Source: Reticulitermes lucifugus (lineage: Eukaryota > Arthropoda > Insecta > Blattodea > Rhinotermitidae). Taken from it: a stretch of DNA of 28,159 bases. The position numbers and the translations under genes are program-made. The stretch is taken from positions 7,505-35,663 of the forward strand of contig JAKCWW010005626.1 of NCBI GenBank assembly GCA_026260175.1. Reading direction: 5' to 3'. Positions 20,758 through 28,159 of this stretch are shown in pieces (position 1 is the first letter of the stretch; the number at the start of each line of letters is the position of its first letter). The notes under the pieces were generated by a model that was not told the DNA's origin, did no database searches, and worked only from the letters and a program-made list of their open reading frames with translations.

Positions 20758-21720
20758 TGGGAGGGTCACTCCACAAGTAACAGCAAATATTTTTGTGCCA
20801 AATTGTGGCAACATGGAAAATTGCATGTATACATAAATACATACATTTGAAAGCATGTCACATGTACCTGCAAATTTTACTGTCAGATGTGAGTACACGC
20901 ACAGGAGTGCAATCTTGTTCTGAAATGGTCATCTCTAAAGTGGAACATCATCTGCACGTGAAAATAACAGTTAACCATTGTAGAAATGCATGGAAGTGCC
21001 ACTCAGACCTATGTGAAGCACTGGGCGATCGTGCCCTGCCATATCAAACAGTTGTCAGATGGGTAAAGACATTCAAAAGTGGAAGAGTGTCAACAGCCAA
21101 CATACATCACAGTGATGTTCTGTGTCCATTCATACAGACATGTCAGTGGCCAACTGACCAGTGAATGGATGAAGATGAGCACTGGACTATGATGGGATCA
21201 GCTGAATGTACAGGGATTCCAGGGTCTGCAGTGCTGCAAATTTTACGATTGGACTTAAAAATTGCTGCCAAGTGGGTGCCACATTATTTAAATGAGATGC
21301 AACACTGGATACGCTACCATACATGTCATGTCAATCTGGAATGATTTCATTGCAAAGGGAACAACACATTAAATGGGATAATTGTAATCGATGAAACATG
21401 GGCAAGGGCCTACAAACTGGAACTCAAATGACAGTCCTCTGAATGGTGTCATTACCACAAAAATGCAAGGTTTCTGAAAATCTGTATGCCACAATAAAAC
21501 AATAAACCCATGATTCAAAAGACGTGTGGTTCACTTGCCTCCTACCAGTGGTACCTGTAAATTCATGACCACAGTTATGGCAATGAAGCAAACACGGTAT
21601 GACTGAAAACACAAATATCAGCCATCAATCCAACAGCCTGTTATGTACTGCATGAATGACATAACTGCACAACTGGAACCTGCTGTTCAGCAGTTGCATA
21701 ATCATCAATAGTGGTAAAAC
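20758..21720 (+). pseudogene. Dead mariner transposase and element fragment
   Basis: The N-terminal DNA-binding part reads EALGDRALPYQTVVRWVKTF (about 21017-21076), a hallmark helix-turn-helix of mariner transposases. Another frame continues with IAAKWVPHYLNEMQH, then VIDETW (about 21383-21406), the first catalytic Asp of the DD34D triad, then QSSEW. Stops and frame changes are frequent. The later catalytic Asp block and the 3' inverted repeat are not visible. A plausible 5' terminus, GGGAGGGTCACTCCACAAGT, follows a TA at 20756-20757. Transposition requires both ends and an intact enzyme, so this copy is a fossil. Confidence 0.75.
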
Positions 21721-23389
21721 AAGTTTTTGGATCTGTATACAGAATTGGCTACACATTCATGATTCCTGATCTTCAAAGACAGACAAACAACAAAAAATTG
21801 CAAATAACTTTGAAACCTCTTACTGAAATATGACGCGAATACAGACTATACAGTATCAATGGCATAACATTTTAGTTAGGTGACATGTGTAAAGCCACTG
21901 AAAATCTTCATGATACATGTGATGGTTCAGCACCCATGGACGACGGAATTAGTTTTAAATGAAATAACTCTTGAATTTGTACTGTAACTCATCAAATGGT
22001 ATAAAGTTCTGTCTTGTGTAAACAGAATAAGTCACCACAAATTACTGTTTTGTGGGATGTGATGCCATGCAGCTCTGTAAAAAAATACCACACCACACAG
22101 GTTAATGGTAAGAAGGTACCACACCTCATGGGTTAACACGCCAGAAAACAGTAACCTTCACGGTCGCCACCATGAGAACATCAAATCATGCAGAATAACT
22201 CAACGTTGGCAAATGCTTCAAAATCACTTACATTACATAACATAACACACCTTCAACAATCCTGTGCTTTGTATGAACAATATTGTCACCTGGATTTCAC
22301 TCAGCATTTAATGAGGTTCATGAATATGCAAGAAGTAAACATAATATTCTGAAGGAATTCAAACAGAAGAGAACAAACAATAAAAAAATATGATTACAAG
22401 AATAGTGATGAACCCAAAATGAATCCACTTATCTAATGTAAATAAAGAAAAAAATCTGAAACCTGGTTTTCATCATTTACTTAGTTTGTTGATTATTCTG
22501 GTCTTGTTTTCAAAGTATCAAACCTGAAAAGAGCTGAAAGAGGAGTTTTAAAACACCACCAAGATTTGAAACGTTTGTCTTTCGCTGAATGTATGAAAGG
22601 TTGCAGGTTTTGCACCACAGTAATTAATTTATTTCTGACTTGTAAGATGTAATGAACTTTACCATTCAAGGAAAAGTAAGTGAAGTTAATCCAAACTTTT
22701 TTATTGTACTGAGAATAATTACGGCTATTCTTTTAAGTAATGAATTTCTCAAGAGTTTCTAAGGGATCAAACCGATCAAGACCTACCACTGTACAAGCAC
22801 CGCTCCAGAACACATACCAGTATAGTCCAATCTTTCAAATGAGATGGATGTTTCATTAATGGAATACCAAGAAACCTTGAGTTAATTCAGTTCGTTGAAA
22901 AACACAGACAGATAAGTTCAGTATCCGTAAGGTATTCATATTTGCAATTAGTACCTTGTCAATCTGCAGGATCATGTCCTACAAAATTTGCCTAGTGTTG
23001 CTTGCTACTCTAGACATATCTATTAAATGCATGTTCTTAAACATTAAAGCTGTTGGTTCATCAGCACTTGAAAATGTGGTATGCAGTCAGGTTTAGAAAA
23101 ATGTAGTTAATTTTATGGCATACAGTCTGGGAATTTTTACAGCTGAAAATCCACACACCTGCCTTGTTGAGGCTATATGATAAATGAATGAGAAAACTAT
23201 AGAAATTAAAACTTGATTGCAATGTATAAAACGTAATTTTCCCAACAAGTGGACTCATTTATCTGGTACCTAGAACCTCATAACTCTCTATGCTGCCCCT
23301 GCATACAAAGTTTACTGCACAGTGAGATCCACAGCCCTACAAACTGGTGAAACATGGAAACATGCTCTCTAATCTACTGATTAGAGAAA
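21721..23389. other. Non-coding DNA; may include 3' UTR of the large exon
   Basis: No exon was recognised. The part next to 23390 may be the 3' untranslated region of the minus-strand gene. A candidate minus-strand AATAAA is present near 22628-22633, but nothing confirms its use. Confidence 0.35.
22085..22136. repeat. Short direct repeat, 31-bp period
   Basis: TACCACACCACACAGGTTAA at 22086 recurs as TACCACACCTCATGGGTTAA at 22117. It is a small local duplication of unknown meaning. Confidence 0.6.
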
Positions 23390-24449
23390 TCACAGTAAGA
23401 TACAACAACTGAAACACTGTCCATCAGTCAATTTTTGGTCATGTTTCTTCTCTCGATTATAACGGACTGGAACTTCACTGAATGAACTATGTGCACTTGA
23501 TACGGAATTATTTTGCTCTGTACAAGGTTGCTGATTTAAAGCTGATTTCTCAACTCCATTTACAGATGATGCATCTTGAATACTGTATGAAGCAGTTATA
23601 TCTCCACAGCTATGTAACCGTGACATGACTAAAAGATATGGGATCTGTTTCTCTATGATTCTGGTTGAGCAGACACTGGCAGGTACAGAAGCACTCCGAA
23701 AAAGATGTTTCACAGGACAGTCACGTGTTGTGGTTTTATCATTACTCAATTTGGATAACGCATTGTCCAGATATAGAGACCTGCTTAGCTCAAATACTCG
23801 ATCAGAAGATGACAGCCTAACTTCTGAAGTGTGTTCCCTACAGTTAGCACATGGGTTTAGTTTATGATTTTCAACACTTTCAGTTGGCTCTGAGACAAAA
23901 AGAGAATTCTTAATTGGTAAAATAAATTTGATTTTATCAGCAGAGTCAGATACATCTGTTGTTTGGTTATCAGTGCTAATTACAGGGTTAGAAACTGGAC
24001 ATGTTTCATGACTGACAAATTGAGGTAACAATGCTGATTCGTTACACTGAGAGGCGCAAGACTGCATTTCATGGAAAGAATCTTGGGGTGTTCTATCATT
24101 ATAACTCCTTACATTTACTGCTGACTGAACATATATCACTGCAGGATTTGAAACAGCTGAACATCCAGAACATAACAAAGCAACACTGCGTTCCATTTCC
24201 ACGTGTTCTGTTTCTAATAACACAGCAGGGATATTCTGCCTCAGAACTTCTCCATCAGCATGACTATGACCTTGGCATAATGATAATAAATCTTGTGCTT
24301 CTGAAAGCAAACCTGGAATATTAATTGACATTTTATTGCCCTTTACCTGAGAAGTATTTTGTAATGTTCCTGCACCATGAAACAGCACCAGCTGGTCTGC
24401 GTCTCTGCCTGCAGCAGTTGAAAACTGGCCAGGAAATTTATTAGTATAG

Positions 24450-24484
<35 letters not shown>

Positions 24485-25396
24485 TTGTACAACAGTATCA
24501 CAAAAGCACACCTCTTTCGATACAGAAACCTTCTCCAGTTCAACATCTTTTCCAGACATGTTGTACAAAACAGGAAACTCGTTCAAGCTTGAACCAGAGT
24601 CACACTTATTTTCAAATATATCAGGTAACTTAAACTGTTTAGTGCCACTTAGATTCTGTTCCTTAACTTCATCCTCGGAATAAAGACAAGAGGTGTGAAC
24701 GGAGTTTGTGTTCTCATTCAAGTTTCCCACTGGCGTAACGTCCATACCTGATGTAACAAATACCATCCTGCCAGATGTGAACTTTTCAGTGAGCAATACA
24801 TTTTCATTTTTGGGTCCAGAATCAAAGTGCTGCCTTTCCTGATTGTCTGGTCTCATACTGTTTCTACTTTTATCTCTTTTACAATTACTACAACAATTCT
24901 TGTCATCAGCACACTCATCCTCATCTGGACCATCAAAATGTTCCACAGAATCCATTACAAAGTCCCAGTTGTATATTTTATCTTTTGTACTCTGTGTAGA
25001 TCCATATATGCTTAAATATGTATCACTTTCTCTTTCATACCCAACTGTAAATTCAAACTGTGGCATTACAGAGGGAGTGGGAGAGGAAGATGGGGTCTCC
25101 ATGCTCTCGGGAGTGTATGGGTCATGCAACAATGAAGCGTGCGTTGGGGGTGGCAGTAACAGATGGCTATCACTTACAACAGCTACAGGACTAAATGTCG
25201 TGCAATGAGTAGCAAGCAGCATGGAAGAGACAGCAGCATGATCTAATTTACTGCTAAATTCATTGCAACTCTTTGGCCACTGAAGGGGCAGAACACGTGC
25301 ATCAGCAGACAGGCCAAAGCATGGAGAAGATTCACTGCTGCAGTCACAAGGAACAATACCTGCATCTGAGTCCAGGCTCATCTTCAAGTACACTGG
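23390..25396 (-). CDS. Large exon of an unrecognised host gene
   Basis: On the minus strand the sequence GTTATTTGTTTTTCAG ends at 25397, a strong acceptor, so I start the exon at 25396 (phase 0) and not at the ATG at 25415-25417, which lies in the putative intron. The frame is open for 668 codons to a TGA at 23392-23390. The protein begins PVYLKMSLDSDAGIVPCDCS. It is rich in Ser, Asn, Cys and acidic residues, has a Pro/Ser/Thr stretch (PSSSPTPSVMPQFEFT), an acidic patch (DGPDEDECADDKNCCSNCKR), a run of 11 Asn, and ends QCFSCCILL. There is no membrane segment or recognised domain, so it is probably a largely disordered tail. Internal donor-like sites, notably CAG|GTAAAG at 24347/24346, could shorten it. 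Upstream exons would lie to the right, beyond the window. Confidence 0.65.
24452..24484. repeat. (TTA)11 microsatellite inside the coding exon
   Basis: Eleven ATT units on the plus strand read as AAT codons on the minus strand, giving 11 consecutive Asn in the large exon. Repeat length changes would stay in frame and alter only the Asn count. Confidence 0.9.
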
Positions 25397-25435
25397 CTGA
25401 AAAACAAATAACTGCATTTACTTCAGCGACAGTGC

Positions 25436-25483
<48 letters not shown>
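25436..25483. repeat. (TAA)16 microsatellite in the upstream intron
   Basis: Sixteen perfect AAT units lie 40 bp upstream, in transcription order, of the acceptor of the large exon. On the minus strand this is a long ATT tract near the expected branch-point and pyrimidine-tract zone. Confidence 0.95.
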
Positions 25484-25484
<1 letters not shown>

Positions 25485-25761
25485 CAATATAAGAAGACAT
25501 ATATTTCAGCAAAATAAAGATCCACATTAATGCACAAGTAGAATAAGTTTCTCTAACAATATGTGGAAAGTTACATAACCCAAGGCCAAAAAATACATGC
25601 TGTACCAACATAATATACAATTTATACTCTAAAATCAAATTTCCCAATAACATCAATGCCTGTTGAAATGTTAGAAGATCCAGAAATTATTCCTCACAGT
25701 GTCTGCCATTCATGAACTGTCATGTGAGACAGTGAGACATTAGCGAAGTGACTGTCATCCA
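25484..25761. other. Intron sequence, no recognised feature
   Basis: Presumed intron of the minus-strand gene. The frame at 25423-25656 minus is mostly the translated microsatellite. Confidence 0.4.
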
Positions 25762-26094
25762 AGTGCTGTCAAATTGTGGGCCACATGAGCAGAAATCCAA
25801 TGTGTACAGACCACATTAATTCATTTTTCACATTAGTCATAAGCAGAGCCTGATATGTATTCAAAAAGATAGACCTTTTTAAACAGTATCTCAAATCTTA
25901 AAGCAATGACATCTGCTGCCACTCAGTTACACAACAGTAGCAGCAGGTAGGTGGTTAAACCTGAGTGGTCTACTTGTCCATATGTGCTACCTAATTAGGT
26001 GACTATTTTTTATGACTAAAAACTTTAGGTGGGCTGCATCCCGAAATCAACAGGGCCACATTTGGTCTGTAAGCAGCATGTTGGACATCCCACC
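25762..26094. mobile_element. Diverged hAT-like MITE
   Basis: The left end reads AGTGCTGTCAAATTGTGGGC and then CACATG. The right end, reverse-complemented, reads GGGATGTCCAACATGCTGCT, with GGCCACA further in. The two resemble each other and the CTGTCAAACATG-CGGCCC ends of the element at 4331-4977. No transposase frame is present. The ends are too diverged to fix the target duplication. Confidence 0.45.
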
Positions 26095-26309
26095 TTAACA
26101 GATACTGAAGTTCTGGATACCTGTTTTTATATAAGCATTGTTACCTTTGTCTTAAACACCCCTGCAACTTGTTTTAACTCCAAAATATAGAATATAGGGA
26201 TTATTTTTACATGCATTTACTTTTTCATTGCATACAGGTATCTTTTACGGGCCTTCCAGTTATATTTTTATGTTTTTTGTACAAAATACACAAAAATAAA
26301 TGGGAGATT

Positions 26310-26326
26310 CTGTCTGTCTGTCTGTC
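26310..26326. repeat. (TCTG)4 microsatellite
   Basis: Four TCTG units in a row. Confidence 0.85.
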
Positions 26327-27832
26327 CACTCAACCACCAGAATTTCTAATCTCTGAAGATTTAAAATTGATTTAAAATAAAGAATAATCCACTGAAATCA
26401 ATGGGTAACTGAAAACATTAATAGTGGAATCTTACACACCTGGAATAACAGGACAATTAAAAAACTAAAACTTTACAGGATCGCTGTTTGAAGTTTTGTA
26501 TTGTGTGTATAATATCTAGGAAAAAAAAACTGTGGCTACAGACATGGCTTTATTACAGTAAGTGAAAATCAACTGCACCTTCCCATTAAGGCAGCAGAAC
26601 ATTTTTCCCTCTTTTTCTTAGTAGTGGCTCTATTATTCAATTTTTTCTAGTGCTACAGAAAATAACTGCTTACTACAAAAATACAAATTCAACTCAAAAT
26701 AAAATTACTTAGACAAGAGTACACTTCAGAGGTTTCTCTTAACACACAGTAATCTGCAACACGCATAATTAGGATAACATTATTGCTATTTCACAACTTA
26801 TAAACACTGCTTCTCCAATGAAGGAAATGTCTGGAAAGGGTCTGACTTTACACATGGCATTCATGAAGCATCCTATGCCCACATCAGCCCCAACCATCAG
26901 TTCATAATGATCATGATGGACAGACAACATGTCATAAAGTGTACATTCTCAAGAGTGTCATGACAAAGAAGTACACTTCTTAGTCAGGTCTGAAGTCATG
27001 TCTAGCATATTCCGGTACTGCAGAGGTGACTAATGCTGTTATATATACAACAGACATAACACGGACCTGTTACATAGGCATACTTTTATACAATATAGCA
27101 ACACAAGTTCATCGGGTCTACACATCAATGTTCAAAAATGTGTTGCAATGGCAACCCACATTAGCATAGTTGTAAAGATTTTGTATATCTGATCACTAAT
27201 ACATTTCTCCAGACATCAGGGCAATATAAGCTTTCAAGCGAGTGATGCACACCTCTGTAGCTGCTTCAATTAACATACACTTTAAATAACAGAAAATGTT
27301 TACACAATTCTATTATAAATTTGGCAATAAAGGCAAGCAATCTTAATTTTGGTCCATATAAATCGAATAATAATCTCCATTTACAAAGACCTCCAAATCT
27401 AGCTGTATCACTTTTCAGACTAGCTATTCACATAAATAAAACTGGTGCATACCGCAAAATATTATTTTTAAGATCTGTAACTCACATATAGCATAAATAT
27501 GAATACTAATATTTAGTGAAATAATGCAGTGATATGAATAGGCAATTAGGTTTATAACAATGGGCATCAGTCTACAATAAATGAATACCAAGGACAATGA
27601 GGCATGCTAAATCAAAAACAAAACATTTGGAAAATATCTGTACATCTGAGTACACAACCACACTCCTGTTATATTTTTATTTGAACCCAATAAATGTCAG
27701 CCCATTACCAACTGCTGACAAAATTCATACTACAGACACCTATCTGCAAAATCTGAATTTTGCAGAGCAATATCAAAGCAGCTACAAGTCGTCTGGAATG
27801 TGACACTTTGTTGTTGGCAAGTATTTCCAAAT

Positions 27833-27864
27833 GTTTCAACAGACAGCAGTGTCTTCATCTTCAG
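27833..27864 (-). ncRNA. Hammerhead-like hairpin, weak
   Basis: On the minus strand CUGAAGA (27864-27858) precedes a hairpin AGACA-CUGC-UGUCU and then GAAAC (27837-27833). This matches the CUGANGA, stem II, GAAA order. No GUH triplet at the right distance and no stem I partner are seen, so it is at best a relic of a Penelope-type end. Confidence 0.3.
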
Positions 27865-28099
27865 GGTCTAGCATCACATCCTGTAAGACTTGACCCTTTG
27901 TGATACCTATTTCCTAAGAAGAGATCAAAGCACTCAGCAATTAATCCTAAATAACTGAGAATATTAAATGTGTCTACTTATTAAATTTTTGCTTTCTTTC
28001 TATAAATTTATTTCCATGTGGAAACATTACCCATGAACAAGGTTCACATTCTAAACCCCAACTGTTCTTCCAGTACTATTACTTCAACCATTTTATTTA

Positions 28100-28159
28100 C
28101 AGTAGAACCCGGATAAGAAGTCTTCCCCTGTAAGAAGTCTGATTTTTAAAGTCCCGAAA
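28100..28159 (+). mobile_element. pogo/Tigger-like terminus, cut by the window edge
   Basis: After a TA at 28098-28099 the sequence CAGTAGAACCCGGATAAGAA begins. It resembles the CAGTAGAACC(T/C)CG(A/G)... terminal repeat of pogo/Tigger elements, which duplicate TA on insertion. Only 60 bp are visible, so the body is unknown. Confidence 0.5.

Larger units (their letters stand above)
26095..28099. other. No recognised gene
   Basis: AT-rich DNA, presumably intron of the minus-strand gene or intergenic. It contains a short (TCTG)n tract at 26310-26326. A hammerhead-like hairpin is noted separately at 27833-27864. Confidence 0.4.

Noticed and set aside
24031..25208. Plus-strand frames opposite the large exon
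   Set aside because: They are shadows of the minus-strand coding exon with no independent support.
25397..25417. ATG at 25415-25417 as the start of the large protein
   Set aside because: The codons between this ATG and 25397 read through a pyrimidine tract ending in CAG, a typical acceptor, so this is more likely intron than N-terminus.

Overview
The window looks like nuclear DNA of an insect, most likely a polyneopteran (the cockroach, termite, stick-insect and grasshopper side of the tree). It is AT-rich with sparse coding sequence, has splice-acceptor-bounded exons, and is crowded with decayed transposons. One tRNA-derived SINE resembles, from memory, a family abundant in grasshoppers and relatives. 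There are no operons, ribosome-binding sites or CRISPR arrays. The organism is an inference; no rRNA or mitochondrial marker is present.

Host genes: only two stretches look like host coding sequence, both on the minus strand. A large open exon (23390-25396) begins right after a strong acceptor and runs about 2 kb to a stop. Its Ser/Asn/Cys-rich protein is not recognised and contains a poly-Asn run encoded by a (TTA)n microsatellite. A short candidate last exon (7350-7516) follows a textbook acceptor and ends in KETTV, a class I PDZ ligand. Whether the two belong to one gene cannot be decided here.

Mobile DNA, left to right: a hAT-like end (about 2313), two copies of one tRNA-derived SINE (about 1728-1905 and 6605-6810), a hAT-like non-autonomous element with near-perfect terminal repeats (4331-4977), a widespread interspersed-repeat fragment (about 7700-8250), a broken Dong/R4-type non-LTR retrotransposon lying inside a TAA microsatellite (8602-12445), a small MITE (13112-13489), a long decayed minisatellite of about 33 units (14461-17025), a second SINE type (17300-17490), a Penelope-like inverted pair carrying a hammerhead ribozyme motif (18839-19323), a dead mariner (about 20758-21720), a diverged hAT-like MITE (25762-26094), and a pogo/Tigger-like terminus cut by the right edge (28100-28159).

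The most interesting signals are: (1) a structurally complete minimal hammerhead ribozyme on the minus strand at 18907-18955, with a mutated inverted partner and looser relatives elsewhere; (2) the 2.5-kb minisatellite with two monomer length classes; (3) the Dong-type element with TAA repeats on both sides, beside three other long TAA arrays that could serve as targets, one inside an exon; (4) the uncharacterised large exon and the PDZ-ligand exon.
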